Shown: positions 8,975-18,350 of the stretch, piece after piece
Numbering within the stretch: position 1 is the first letter of the stretch
How the letters are laid out: every line of letters starts with the position of its first letter
Origin: UBA868 sp016776875
Lineage (GTDB): Bacteria; Pseudomonadota; Gammaproteobacteria; Arenicellales; UBA868
Assembly: GCA_051201585.1 (NCBI GenBank)
Contig: CP179198.1
Location: 1,178,001-1,242,000, forward strand
Length of the DNA: 64,000 nt
Reading direction: 5' to 3'
The notes under the pieces: model-generated
The model's input: the letters and a program-made list of their open reading frames with translations, nothing else
What the model was told of the DNA's origin: nothing
Database searches by the model: none
Program-made: the position numbers and the translations under genes

Positions 8975-11194
8975 ATGATTCGACCCGTGTCCTTAGCAGC
9001 CTCTATTCTCCCGCTGGAATACCAGATCGAAGCCTATGTTTTAAGACGACTGCTGGTTGAAAAATGTCTAAGTGAGTCGGAACTCATCGACGGACTTTCC
9101 GACGCGAAAAAACAAGATCACTCGGCGCACGCAGTTTTAGACCGCCTTTGCCGGTCCGGACTATTGACCCGAAATAATGCGGGCAGCCTGTTGATCCACA
9201 AAAAGGCTCGTCTTCGAGTTGGGACTGTAACGGATCGCTCACTCAAAAAGCAGGTAGTCAGCGTCAAAGGCGATGAGACTTATTTTTTATCGGATCGCCA
9301 GGCCAGACGTGTGTTAATCGGTGATCTGGTGCTTGTAGATCTCAAGCAGACTCGGAAAAGGGGTCACCCGGAAGCAAGGGTGCTGGCTATTTTATCGACT
9401 GGCGCCAGATCTTTTTTGGGCCAAATCGAACGGCGAGGCGATCACAGCGTCATCGTCACTGAAGGTGGGGCAAGGAACGAATCCTCGCTAGTGCCTGACC
9501 ATCTCTTGAAGGGCGGTCAGGATGGACAGTTTGTCTGGGCGATGCGCCTGACGCACCCCTTTTTTATCAACAAAGCACTCGCCGAAGTCATACGCGTGAT
9601 TCCGGAAACGAACCCTGCCGGGCTGCTCGCTGAACGAGTGATTGAAAAGCAGGGTTATGAGGTCGAGTGGCCATTTGACCTGGATCAGTTAAACGTTTCG
9701 ATCAAGCGCCATGTTGATGAGGCTCCCGCGTGCCACGGGATTGACTTAAGAGACCTGTCATTTATTACGATCGATGGCGAGAGTGCAAGAGACTTTGATG
9801 ATGCGGTTCTTTGCCGGTTTGACGGGGAACGCTATCATCTGGATGTCGCAATCGCAGATGTCAGCTACTGGGTAAAGCCTGGGACCGCGCTCGATCAGGC
9901 AGCGAGGGAGAGAGGAAACTCGGTTTATCTGCCCGACCGGGTGCTTCCGATGTTGCCCGAAATCCTATCCAATGATGTCTGTTCTTTGCGCCCAGAGCGG
10001 GATCGGTTTGCGTTCATTTGCAGGATGACTTTTGATCAGGATGGAAACCTGCAAGACAGTGAATTTGTGAATGGCACCATATCTTCAGCCGCCCGGTTGA
10101 CTTATCAGGAAGCCTCTAATCATCTGACGGGTGTTAGGCCGCTTAGCAGGAGGATTTCAGATAAGGTGACCCATAATCTCGAAATGTTACATGTGCTCGC
10201 CCAAAAGCTGGCGGAGCGCCGACTCAATGCGGGCGGCGTCGAATTTAATTTTCCCGAGATCCAAACAGCGTATCGCGATGATGGCTGGTTAAGCGATATC
10301 AGGCATATTGATCGCCCCGTCGCTACACTAATCATTGAAGAATGCATGCTCGCCGCAAATCTATGTGCAGCGGAATGCCTTCAAAGTAAACTTCCGGCCG
10401 CAATCTATCGTATTCACGGACCGCCGGATCCTGATCGTATTTTTGAGCTTCGGCAGGTCCTTAGCCTTTTTGGGGTCAACATGAAAGGATCTTCCGATCC
10501 GAGCGCCAGAGATCTTTCGGAATGTCTCTCCGAAATTCGACAGGCATCATGCCCATTTGAAACGCTTCAGACGCTTGTATTGCGGTGCATGAAGCAGGCG
10601 AGTTATTCGAGTGATTGCGCTCCACATTTTGCGCTGGGGTTTGAGCGATACACTCACTTCACATCTCCCATTCGTCGATATCCGGATCTGATTGTGCATC
10701 GACTGTTAAAGTGGATACTAAAACTGGACGCCGGCGAGGATCCGGAATTGCCGCAGCAAGTACTAGAGCAAATTGCTTTACACTGCTCAAAGACAGAACG
10801 CCTTGCAGAAGAAGGCGAACGCGAAATTCATTCGATTTTAAAGGCAGAATTTATCGGAAGACATATAGGGGAGACATTCCTTGGGCGGGTGACGTCAGTG
10901 ACCTCCTTTGGTCTGTTTATTACGCTGGATCAGTACCCGATCGACGGTCTTTTGCATATCTCGGAGATTGGAGATGATTTTTTTGAGTTCGAACCTAAAT
11001 CCCTAGTTTTAACGGGTTGTCGGACCCGGCAGAAGATTAGGGTTGGCGACCCGATTTCAATTCAGGTTAGCGGGGTGGACGTTGAAGCGGGCAAAGTTGA
11101 TTTCGTCAGACCACTCAAGAAACAAAAAGGACAAATCAAAAACCATCGTGCGGGCGTTGTAAGTAGGGGTCGTAAAATTCGAACTGGGTCTTGA
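8975..11194 (+). CDS. rnr: ribonuclease R
   Basis: RNase R is the processive 3'-5' exoribonuclease that degrades structured RNA and takes part in trans-translation. The N-terminus has a winged-helix segment (about 15-90), then two cold-shock/OB domains. The RNB catalytic domain is marked by DGESARDFDDAV (near 265) and SNDVCSLRPERDR, with SPIRRYPDLIVHR near 565. An S1 domain follows (FLGRVTSVTSFGLFI) and a basic tail. The 739-residue length is typical. The ATG at 8975 overlaps a possible -10 (TATGAT, 8973-8978), so the true start could be GTG at 8987. rlmB follows after 16 bp, as in E. coli rnr-rlmB. Confidence 0.95.
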   Translation: MIRPVSLAASILPLEYQIEAYVLRRLLVEKCLSESELIDGLSDAKKQDHSAHAVLDRLCRSGLLTRNNAGSLLIHKKARLRVGTVTDRSLKKQVVSVKGDETYFLSDRQARRVLIGDLVLVDLKQTRKRGHPEARVLAILSTGARSFLGQIERRGDHSVIVTEGGARNESSLVPDHLLKGGQDGQFVWAMRLTHPFFINKALAEVIRVIPETNPAGLLAERVIEKQGYEVEWPFDLDQLNVSIKRHVDEAPACHGIDLRDLSFITIDGESARDFDDAVLCRFDGERYHLDVAIADVSYWVKPGTALDQAARERGNSVYLPDRVLPMLPEILSNDVCSLRPERDRFAFICRMTFDQDGNLQDSEFVNGTISSAARLTYQEASNHLTGVRPLSRRISDKVTHNLEMLHVLAQKLAERRLNAGGVEFNFPEIQTAYRDDGWLSDIRHIDRPVATLIIEECMLAANLCAAECLQSKLPAAIYRIHGPPDPDRIFELRQVLSLFGVNMKGSSDPSARDLSECLSEIRQASCPFETLQTLVLRCMKQASYSSDCAPHFALGFERYTHFTSPIRRYPDLIVHRLLKWILKLDAGEDPELPQQVLEQIALHCSKTERLAEEGEREIHSILKAEFIGRHIGETFLGRVTSVTSFGLFITLDQYPIDGLLHISEIGDDFFEFEPKSLVLTGCRTRQKIRVGDPISIQVSGVDVEAGKVDFVRPLKKQKGQIKNHRAGVVSRGRKIRTGS

Positions 11195-11210
11195 GAGTCG
11201 AGAGCATAAA

Positions 11211-11974
11211 TTGTCAAAAGAAATAAATGTCTTGTGTGGGTTTCACGCCATTGAGACGGCGCTAGCAACGGACCGTCATTCGCTTGCGGAAATCGTGCAC
11301 TATGGGATGAAAGAAAAGCTCAAGACTTGGTAATTTGCTCAGTCGTGCACGGTCAAGCGGTGTGAAGATCCGTCGCGTTCAGAAAAAGGAGCTGAGATAA
11401 TCTTGCGGGTGACGTTCGGCATCAGGGTGTTGTGGGTTTATTGGCCAAGGTGCCTGGCGAAGGTCTGAGCGGACTCCGAACCTGGCTGAATGGATTTACG
11501 GGTGTTCCACTTATTATCATCCTCGATGGTCTTGAGGACCCAAGAAATGTCGGCGCATGTCTACGGACTGCAGCGGCAGCGGGCGCTGATGCCGTGATTA
11601 TCCCGGTGAAAGGTGGCGCAGGCTTGACCCCGGCGGCGTTGCGGGTTGCCGAGGGGGGATTTCACCATTTAAGGATTTTTGAGGTGGGCAACTGGAGTCA
11701 GGTGCTTAAGATGTTAAAGACCGCCGGGATTTGGGTTTTAGGGGCATCCGAGACAGGCTCAACATCCCTTGATGAATTTGATTTGACAGTACCGGTCGCT
11801 TGGATTTTTGGGTCGGAGGCGACGGGCATTCGGCAAATTTCGGCAAAGCATTGCGATGCACTTGTCCGGGTTCCTACGGAACACGATTTTCCAAGTTTAA
11901 ATGTCGCGGTAGCGACCGGAGTAGCGCTCTTTGAAACTAAGCGACAACGAAAGGTACTTTCTGAAAAATCGTAG
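11211..11974 (+). CDS. rlmB: 23S rRNA 2'-O-methyltransferase RlmB (two frame disruptions)
   Basis: RlmB methylates the 2'-OH of G2251 in the P loop of 23S rRNA. The SPOUT domain is intact in the last frame: ILDGLEDPRNVGACLRTA (motif 1), IFGSEATGIR (motif 2) and PSLNVAVATGVALFE (motif 3). Upstream, VLCGFHAIETAL starts the substrate-binding domain in one frame. RLGNLLSRARSSGVKIRRVQ continues in a second frame, and LAGDVRHQGVVGLLAKVPG in the third. The two joins are at AGCT 11317-11320 and AGCT 11390-11393, each with one surplus base. Removing both gives about 253 residues, normal for the family. The start is TTG at 11211. Confidence 0.9.
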
Positions 11975-11975
11975 A

Positions 11976-12617
11976 TCAGCCTGACAAATCTGTTTTACCG
12001 GGAAATTCACATAACTTTTTGATGACGCAGTTTTGGCAGAGGGGCGCGCGCGCTTTGCACGTGTATCGTCCGTGAAGGATTAATAGATGGTGCGCATCGA
12101 TGAGAAAATTCTCGGGTGTGGTTTTAAGAAGTTTCTTCTCCACTGCTAACACTGTTTTTCCTCGCGCAAGCCCGGTTCGATTCGAGATCCTGAAGATATG
12201 CGTGTCAACAGCGATCGCGGGTTCGCCAAAAGCGGTATTGAGTATGACGTTGGCGGTTTTTCGTCCAACGCCGGGTAACCCCTCTAGTGCCGCTCGCGTT
12301 CGAGGTACTCGACTTTGATATTTCTCGACCAAGATATTGCAGGTGCTGATGATATTTTTTGCCTTGGTATTGAAAAGACCAATGGCGCGAATGTATGGGG
12401 TCAGGCCCTTCACACCCAAATCACGGATCGCTTCGGGGTTCGGAGCGTCGCGGAAAAGGGGTCGAGTGGCACGGTTAACAGAAATATCAGTCGCCTGGGC
12501 TGACAGGATAACTGCGATTAGAAGCTGAAAGTGACTTCGATATTTAAGTTCAGTCTTTGGTTCAGTTATCTCTCGAGACAACAGCGAGAAAATTTGAAGA
12601 CGTTGAGACGCGTTCAT
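11976..12617 (-). CDS. nth: endonuclease III
   Basis: Nth is the base-excision glycosylase/AP lyase for oxidised pyrimidines. It shows LLIAVILSAQATD, the helix-hairpin-helix LPGVGRKTANV with the catalytic Lys, VDTHIFR with the catalytic Asp, and a [4Fe-4S] site with C-X6-C-X2-C-X5-C spacing near the C-terminus. The start at 12617 (MNASQRLQI) aligns with the E. coli N-terminus. A longer start at 12635 would overlap the upstream gene by 4 bp and is possible. It is convergent with rlmB, with one base between the stops. The order RnfB-like gene then nth parallels the E. coli rsx-nth locus. Confidence 0.95.
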   Translation of the reverse strand: MNASQRLQIFSLLSREITEPKTELKYRSHFQLLIAVILSAQATDISVNRATRPLFRDAPNPEAIRDLGVKGLTPYIRAIGLFNTKAKNIISTCNILVEKYQSRVPRTRAALEGLPGVGRKTANVILNTAFGEPAIAVDTHIFRISNRTGLARGKTVLAVEKKLLKTTPENFLIDAHHLLILHGRYTCKARAPLCQNCVIKKLCEFPGKTDLSG

Positions 12618-12631
12618 CAGCGACGAGTAGA

Positions 12632-13255
12632 TCAATCCAAAGGTTTCCGTCGGGCCCTAACGCGTTCGACGCTCGCCTTAATTTCGTCGAGTCGGGGTCG
12701 AGACCTTACACGAAGCCTTGATGATTCTTCCGGATTTTCAGCGCGACTTTGGTGAATCAAAAATTGATTTTTAAATCGGACCTTGTTCTCGCTGACGAAT
12801 TGTTGAAACGAGGCAGAGTCCGGCGCTTCCGGAGGATCAGACCTAATGCAATCAACCGGACACGGCGGGAGGCATAGTTCACAACCCGTGCAGTGATCAG
12901 CTATTACGGTGTGCATCAGTTTCCCGGATCCGATGATGGCATCCATCGGGCATGCGTTGATGCAAAGCGCGCACCCGATACAGGTGTTTTCATCAATCCA
13001 AACACCGTTCGGGATCACGGCATGATCATATTCGGGATGGATTTGATCACATTCAGATTCGAGAAGTTCACCAAGTTGGATCAATACTTGTTGGCCTCCA
13101 GGCGCACAGCGGTCCCCTGTGGCAGAACGATTACTCATAGCTTCTGCATAGGCGGCACAGGAAGGATAGCCGCAACGTTGACATTGGAGTTGTGGCAGCA
13201 GCGCGTCGAGCCGAGCCTCGACTCGTTTCAATTCTTCTGAGGGTCTCGTTGTCAT
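12632..13255 (-). CDS. RnfB-like iron-sulfur protein without other Rnf subunits
   Basis: The N-terminal part has the Fe-S domain of RnfB/RsxB: LPQLQCQRCGYPSCAAYAEA, then a later Cys in GDRCAPGG. A bacterial 2[4Fe-4S] ferredoxin domain follows with CIGCALCINACPMDAI and CTGCELCLPPCPVDCI. There is no N-terminal membrane helix, which standard RnfB has, and no rnfA, C, D, G or E nearby, so it probably works as a soluble electron carrier. The C-terminal 60 residues are basic and Arg-rich. It is sandwiched between nth and the aminotransferase gene (4-bp overlap with the latter). The partner is unknown. Confidence 0.85.
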   Translation of the reverse strand: MTTRPSEELKRVEARLDALLPQLQCQRCGYPSCAAYAEAMSNRSATGDRCAPGGQQVLIQLGELLESECDQIHPEYDHAVIPNGVWIDENTCIGCALCINACPMDAIIGSGKLMHTVIADHCTGCELCLPPCPVDCIRSDPPEAPDSASFQQFVSENKVRFKNQFLIHQSRAENPEESSRLRVRSRPRLDEIKASVERVRARRKPLD

Positions 13256-14397
13256 AAAAGCCGAGACAGCGCGGTAAAAAAGCGATCAACGTCGTCGAGA
13301 TCATTATATAGGTGAGGGGTTACCCTGAGCGTTTGACCTCTTGCGCTCACGAAGATGTTTTGTTCGGCCAGGTTTTGTATTAAACCTGAGGGAACCTCGT
13401 TTTTAAATCGTAGTCCGGTGAAATGCGGAGAACGAAAAGGTTCCGGGAGAATATCAAATCCAGTTCTCCTGCCTTGGCCGCATATCGCTTTGTTTATCTC
13501 CCGAAGTGTATTTTCGACCATCGGAAGTTCCCACGCGATAAGTTGGTTGAGGCTCGTCAGTAATGCAGGAAGGAGGGCGAAATTGCCCATTTCCCCCATA
13601 TCAAATCGTCGGGCTGCCGGTTGATATTCGTCTCGGTAGGCAACCAGGTTTTGAAAATCTACCGCGTTCTTGCGGGCGAAGGCATTAAGCTCGAGTGGAC
13701 GACCCAAGTGATGCTTTGGGTGGACGTACATGATTCCGGTCGAATAAGGACCGAGTAGCCATTTGTAGGCCGCCGCGATCGCAAAATCAGGTTGAATGGT
13801 TGTGATATCAAAACTCATTGCGCCAAGGCTCTGGGTCAGATCGAGAACAAGACCGGCATTTGTCTGATCGAGTGCTCGTCGGATTTTTTTAAGGTCTATC
13901 AGTGATCCATCAGTCCAGTGACAGTGGGGAAGTGCCGCAAGGCCGGTTGTTTCAGATATTGCGCTCAATATCTGCGATGTCCAATCACCGTCAGTTGGTC
14001 GAGAAACCGTAATCAGATTTCCTTTTAACTCTTTTGCAAGAGACTGCCAAATATAAAAGTTAGACGGGTACTCTTCGGCAAGGACAATAATGTCCTGTCC
14101 CGGCAAAATTCGGATATTCTTGGCGGCTGCGGCGAGACCATAGCTCGCTGAGGGAATTAAGGCGATGTTATCAGGGCTGCTCTGCAAGAGTGCGCCTGCG
14201 CTCTCACGCACTGACTCTGCAGTTGCAAAGAAGTCTGGCGGTGTTATTTCCCAGGGGTGGCTTTTGCGGCGAAGACCTTCAATTCCGGCAGCGCAACTTT
14301 GTCGCAAAAGTGGCGACATATAGGCGCAATTAAGGAAAACGGTGTTCTCAGGTATATCGAAAAGGTCTCGCTGACAGTCGAGCGTTTCAGGGCGCAC
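13252..14397 (-). CDS. class V aminotransferase-fold PLP enzyme
   Basis: This is a fold-type I PLP enzyme of the class V group (cysteine desulfurase, kynureninase, isopenicillin-N epimerase-like). The early FLNCAYMSPL segment, LIPSASYGLAAAAKNI, LDLTQSLGAMSFD and AAYKWLLGPYSTGIMYV with the likely PLP lysine are visible. The family-typical C-terminal small domain is present (LRVTPHLYNDLDDVDRFF). At 381 residues it is complete. No conserved catalytic-Cys loop of a desulfurase is obvious, so I do not assign a substrate. It overlaps the RnfB-like gene by 4 bp and starts 19 bases after the metG stop, suggesting a shared transcript. Confidence 0.8.
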   Translation of the reverse strand: MRPETLDCQRDLFDIPENTVFLNCAYMSPLLRQSCAAGIEGLRRKSHPWEITPPDFFATAESVRESAGALLQSSPDNIALIPSASYGLAAAAKNIRILPGQDIIVLAEEYPSNFYIWQSLAKELKGNLITVSRPTDGDWTSQILSAISETTGLAALPHCHWTDGSLIDLKKIRRALDQTNAGLVLDLTQSLGAMSFDITTIQPDFAIAAAYKWLLGPYSTGIMYVHPKHHLGRPLELNAFARKNAVDFQNLVAYRDEYQPAARRFDMGEMGNFALLPALLTSLNQLIAWELPMVENTLREINKAICGQGRRTGFDILPEPFRSPHFTGLRFKNEVPSGLIQNLAEQNIFVSARGQTLRVTPHLYNDLDDVDRFFTALSRLL

Positions 14398-14415
14398 AGG
14401 TAGACAGCGGTAAGG

Positions 14416-16451
14416 TTATCGAACGGGCATGCCTGGTTCAGCACCGTCATCTGGCGAAAGAACGAACACGCCGCCAACATCATTCTTGCCTGATGCTGCG
14501 AGCACCATTCCATCGGATACACCAAAACGCATTTTCCGAGGTGCCAGGTTTGCAACCATTACAACCTTTCGGCCGATCAGTTGTTCCGGATCATATGCAT
14601 TTTTAATACCGGCAAAGACTTCTCGGATTTCTTCTCCAAGATCAAGGGTCAATTTGATCAGTTTGTCGGCGCCGTCGACTGTTTCTGCGTTCTTGACCAG
14701 CGCAACACGGAGATCAATTTTTCCGAAATCATCAATTGATATTTGATCGGCAATAGGCTCGTCGCTTAGGTGGCCCGGAGCGTTTTCCCCATCTTGTGTT
14801 TTGTCGGTCACTTTGAGATTTTCCATAATGGCTGCTGCCTTTGAAGGTTCGATGCGATCCATCAGACGCTTAAATGGACCAATCTGATGAGAGAGTAGGG
14901 GCTGACTGACTGACACAAGCGGGGTGCCCGTCCCGATTGGGCACTGCAGAAATTCCGCGCTACGTGCGGCGAGGCCTGGCACGATAGGCGCCAGCCATAT
15001 CATTAAGATTCGGAATAAATTAAGCCCAAGACTGCAAATTGCCTGTAGTTCGTCTTCTTTGTCTTTTTCTTTAGCAACTATCCAAGGCTGGGCCTCGTTA
15101 ATGTATTGATTCGCCGAATCAGCCCACGCCATAATTTCGCGGACGGCGCGCGAGAACTCACGATTTTCGTATGCTTCGCAGACGGTATGGTGTGCGGAGA
15201 TGAATTGATCAAAAAGTTCGGGGTTCACGACCGATGCTGACAGTTGTCCGTTAAACCGCTTGTTGATAAAACCGGCGCATCGACTTGCGATATTCACGAT
15301 TTTCCCGATGAGATCCGAATTAACCCGGGTGACGAAATCATCGAGATGGAAATCAAGATCCTCCACCCGATTATTTAATTTAGCGGCGAAGTAGTACCTG
15401 AGGTAGTCAGGATCCAAATGCTCGAGATAGTCCCGGGCGGTGATATAGGTGCCTCGTGACTTCGACATTTTTTGACCGTTAATGGTCAGGAATCCATGGG
15501 TAAATACCGCTGTCGGCGTTCGGAAATTTCCGCCATGGAGCATGGCCGGCCAAAAAAGGGTGTGGAAATAGAGAATGTCCTTACCGACGAAGTGGTAAGC
15601 TCTACTTCCGAATCAGCGGACCAGTACTGATCAAAGTCGAGACCTTTTTTTTGACAAAGATTTTTGAAACTTGCCATGTAACCGATTGGTGCATCCAGCC
15701 AAACGTAGAAGTACTTTTCAGGCGCGCCAGGGATTTCGAATCCAAAATAGGGAGCGTCGCGAGAAATATCCCAATCTTGCAGACCCGTGTCGAACCACTC
15801 GTTGAGCTTATTTCGGACTTCTGATTGCAACCGTCCGGAGCCGGTCCAGTTCTTCAGCATTTCTTCAAAGTCAGATAGGCGAACGAAAAAATGCTCTGAC
15901 TCTTTTTCGATCGGGGACGCTCCTGATATCACCGAGACCGGATCTATGATATCGGTTGGCGAGTAGGTCGCGCCACAAGATTCACAACTGTCTCCATTCT
16001 GGTCAGCGGCCCCACATTTTGGGCACGTCCCTCGTATAAATCGATCAGGCAGGAACATGTTTTCAACAGGATCAAATGCTTGCGTAATGATGCGTTTTTT
16101 GATGTGTCCTTTTTCAAGTAAACGCTGATAGATCGTCTCGGAGAAATAACGGTTTTCTTCAGAGTGGGTCGAATAGTAATTATCAAACGCGATATGAAAA
16201 TCATTAAAGTCCCGGCGATGCTCGACGGCGATACGCTCGATGAGTTGTTCGGGGGTAATACCCTCACTTCGAGCCTTGAGCATGATCGGGGTGCCATGCG
16301 TATCCTCGGCGCAAACATAATAGGTTTCGTGTCCCCGCAAGCGCTGAAACCGGGTCCAGATATCGGTTTGAATGTACTCCACCAAATGGCCCAGATGGAT
16401 GGGGCCGTTGGCGTAGGGGAGAGCGCTTGTGGCAAGAATGGTTCGAGGCAT
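14416..16451 (-). CDS. metG: methionyl-tRNA synthetase (frame-disrupted)
   Basis: MetG charges tRNA-Met. The N-terminal half shows ATSALPYANGPIHLGHL (HIGH motif), a zinc knuckle CPKCGAADQNGDSCESCGA, and FYVWLDAPIGYMASF. The second frame has KMSKSRGTY (KMSKS), the anticodon-binding helical domain, and a C-terminal EMAP/Trbp111-like tRNA-binding domain (DFGKIDLRVALV...MVLAASG). The frames meet at AGCT 15598-15601. One base is missing there, and adding a T restores ELYHFVGKDILYFH. The repaired length is about 678 residues, as in E. coli. The start MPRTIL at 16451 is preferred; 16463 is also possible. It is divergent from mrp, the usual arrangement. Confidence 0.94.
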
Positions 16452-16542
16452 CTGAATTAGCAAAGGGAGATCGGATTAGGTCGAATTCGAATTTCCCGTT
16501 TGAAGTGAAACAGGCACCCGAAATACGGGGTTAAACGCCCTA

Positions 16543-16548
16543 ATTATA
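16543..16548 (-). promoter_or_regulatory. -10 element for metG
   Basis: On the minus strand this is a perfect TATAAT about 90 bp before the metG start, in the 201-bp divergent gap between metG and mrp. A matching -35 is not obvious. Confidence 0.35.
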
Positions 16549-16652
16549 GCTTATGCACTCAATGTTGATGCATCGTTGTGGTAGCATCGGGCACCTTAAA
16601 AAGAGTATTTTTGATTACCGTCTTCAAAATTTTAACCCTAATTTGGAATAAC

Positions 16653-17747
16653 ATGACTGAGATCTCCACTTCAGCGCTGCTCGAAGCAGTTGGCAACATT
16701 CTTGACCCCCACACGAAATCAACCCTCGAGGAGTCAAAAGCAATTACGGCCTCCAATATTGAAGGGGATACCGTTTCGCTTGAAATAACACTGGGATACC
16801 CGGCGGCGGGCTGGCAGGCAACCCTAGATGCTTTGGTTCGAGAGGCGATAGAAAGTGTTGTCGGTGGGTCTTGTACGATCAACCTGTCAGTGAAGACAAG
16901 TGTGGTTGCCCATGAAGTCCAGAAAGGGGTCACCCCGATCAAAGGCGTTCGCAATATTATTGCCGTGGCGTCCGGAAAAGGCGGAGTGGGTAAATCCACG
17001 GTTTCTTCGAATTTGGCACTCGCCCTTGCGGCAGAAGGTGCACGAGTGGGTATTTTGGATGCCGACATTTATGGTCCGAGCCAACCCCGCATGCTTGGCA
17101 TTAGCGGCCGTCCGCAGTCGTCTGACGGGAAAAGCATCGAGCCGATGATGAGTTATCAAATTCAAGCCATGTCTATTGGTTTTCTGATTGATGAGGATAC
17201 GCCAATGATTTGGCGGGGACCGATGGTGACACAGGCGCTCGAGCAACTGCTAAACGATACACAATGGAAAGACTTGGATTACTTGGTCATTGACTTGCCA
17301 CCGGGTACCGGCGACACGCAATTGACATTGGCGCAGAAAGTTCCGGTTTCCGGAGCGATTATCGTAACGACACCGCAAGATATTGCGTTGTTGGATGCGA
17401 GAAAGGCGTTAAAAATGTTTGAGAAAGTTGAAATTCCCGTGTTGGGTGTGGTGGAAAATATGAGTACGCATATCTGCAGCCAGTGCGGCCATGAGGAAGC
17501 AATCTTTGGCCAAGGTGGCGGGCATCGTATGGCGGATGAGCACAGTGTTGATGTTTTAGGGGGTATTCCACTCGAGATGCGGATTCGCGAGGATGCGGAC
17601 AGTGGTCGACCGACCGTTGTCGCGGATCCTGATGGTAAAGCGACCGCGAATTATAAAGAAATCGCCAGAAATGCAGCCGGCAGACTCGCGGCCCGAAAAC
17701 GTAATTATGCGGACGTCTTCCCTTCAATCGTCGTTCAGAACACCTGA
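16653..17747 (+). CDS. mrp: iron-sulfur cluster carrier ATPase Mrp/ApbC
   Basis: Mrp is a P-loop ATPase that transfers Fe-S clusters to apoproteins. An N-terminal MIP18/DUF59-like domain (about 1-90) is followed by the deviant Walker A motif SGKGGVGKST, GILDADIYGPSQP, and DLPPGTGDTQLTL. The cluster-binding CSQCG lies near residue 275. The frame stays open upstream to 16578, but the family N-terminus and the ATG at 16653 argue for the shorter start. The length is 364 residues. It is divergent from metG and 11 bp upstream of dcd, the same mrp-dcd adjacency seen in many gammaproteobacteria. Confidence 0.94.
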   Translation: MTEISTSALLEAVGNILDPHTKSTLEESKAITASNIEGDTVSLEITLGYPAAGWQATLDALVREAIESVVGGSCTINLSVKTSVVAHEVQKGVTPIKGVRNIIAVASGKGGVGKSTVSSNLALALAAEGARVGILDADIYGPSQPRMLGISGRPQSSDGKSIEPMMSYQIQAMSIGFLIDEDTPMIWRGPMVTQALEQLLNDTQWKDLDYLVIDLPPGTGDTQLTLAQKVPVSGAIIVTTPQDIALLDARKALKMFEKVEIPVLGVVENMSTHICSQCGHEEAIFGQGGGHRMADEHSVDVLGGIPLEMRIREDADSGRPTVVADPDGKATANYKEIARNAAGRLAARKRNYADVFPSIVVQNT

Positions 17748-17758
17748 CAGGACAAGCG

Positions 17759-18322
17759 ATGTCTATTAAGTCAGATCGTTGGATTCGAGAAATGGCCAGC
17801 GCGGGAATGATTGAGCCATTTGAGTCAGGACAAGTTTCCAGTGTTGATGGGGCAAAGGTAATTTCGTATGGCACGTCGAGCTATGGCTACGACATTCGCT
17901 GCTCGAACGAGTTCAAAATTTTTACGAATATCAACTCTGCGATTGTTGATCCGAAATTGTTTGATGCGAGCAGTTTTGTCGATTTCGAAGGGGAGTGTTG
18001 CATTATCCCGCCAAACTCATTCGCGCTTGCCCGAACCGTGGAGTACTTTCGGATTCCTCGAAATGTATTAACGATTTGTCTCGGTAAATCGACATATGCA
18101 CGTTGCGGTATTATCGTTAATGTGACACCGTTTGAGCCGGAGTGGGAGGGATATGTCACGCTTGAGTTCTCAAATACGACGCCATTACCCGCGCGGATTT
18201 ATGCGAACGAGGGGGTTGCTCAAGTTGTATTTTTTGAAGCAGATGAAAGTTGTGAAGTCTCCTATAAAGATCGTAAGGGAAAGTATCAGGGTCAAAGTGG
18301 CGTCACGCTTCCCCGGGCTTAA
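17759..18322 (+). CDS. dcd: dCTP deaminase
   Basis: Dcd deaminates dCTP to dUTP for thymidylate synthesis. The motifs are clear: SYGYDIRCSNEFKIF, PPNSFALARTVEYFRIPR, GKSTYARCGIIVNVTPFEP and EGYVTLEFSNTTPLPA. The last contains the catalytic Glu and the trimer-forming region. The 187-residue length fits the group without bifunctional dUTPase activity. Upstream of the ATG is CAGGACAAGCG, a modest ribosome-binding site. It follows mrp by 11 bp and is probably co-transcribed with it; aroC follows after 28 bp. Confidence 0.96.
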   Translation: MSIKSDRWIREMASAGMIEPFESGQVSSVDGAKVISYGTSSYGYDIRCSNEFKIFTNINSAIVDPKLFDASSFVDFEGECCIIPPNSFALARTVEYFRIPRNVLTICLGKSTYARCGIIVNVTPFEPEWEGYVTLEFSNTTPLPARIYANEGVAQVVFFEADESCEVSYKDRKGKYQGQSGVTLPRA

Positions 18323-18350
18323 TTTTTATTCGTAACAGCAGGAATTTCTG

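Noticed and set aside
16578..16652. N-terminal extension of Mrp
   Set aside because: The frame is open but the sequence is not family-like and overlaps the promoter region; ATG 16653 fits.
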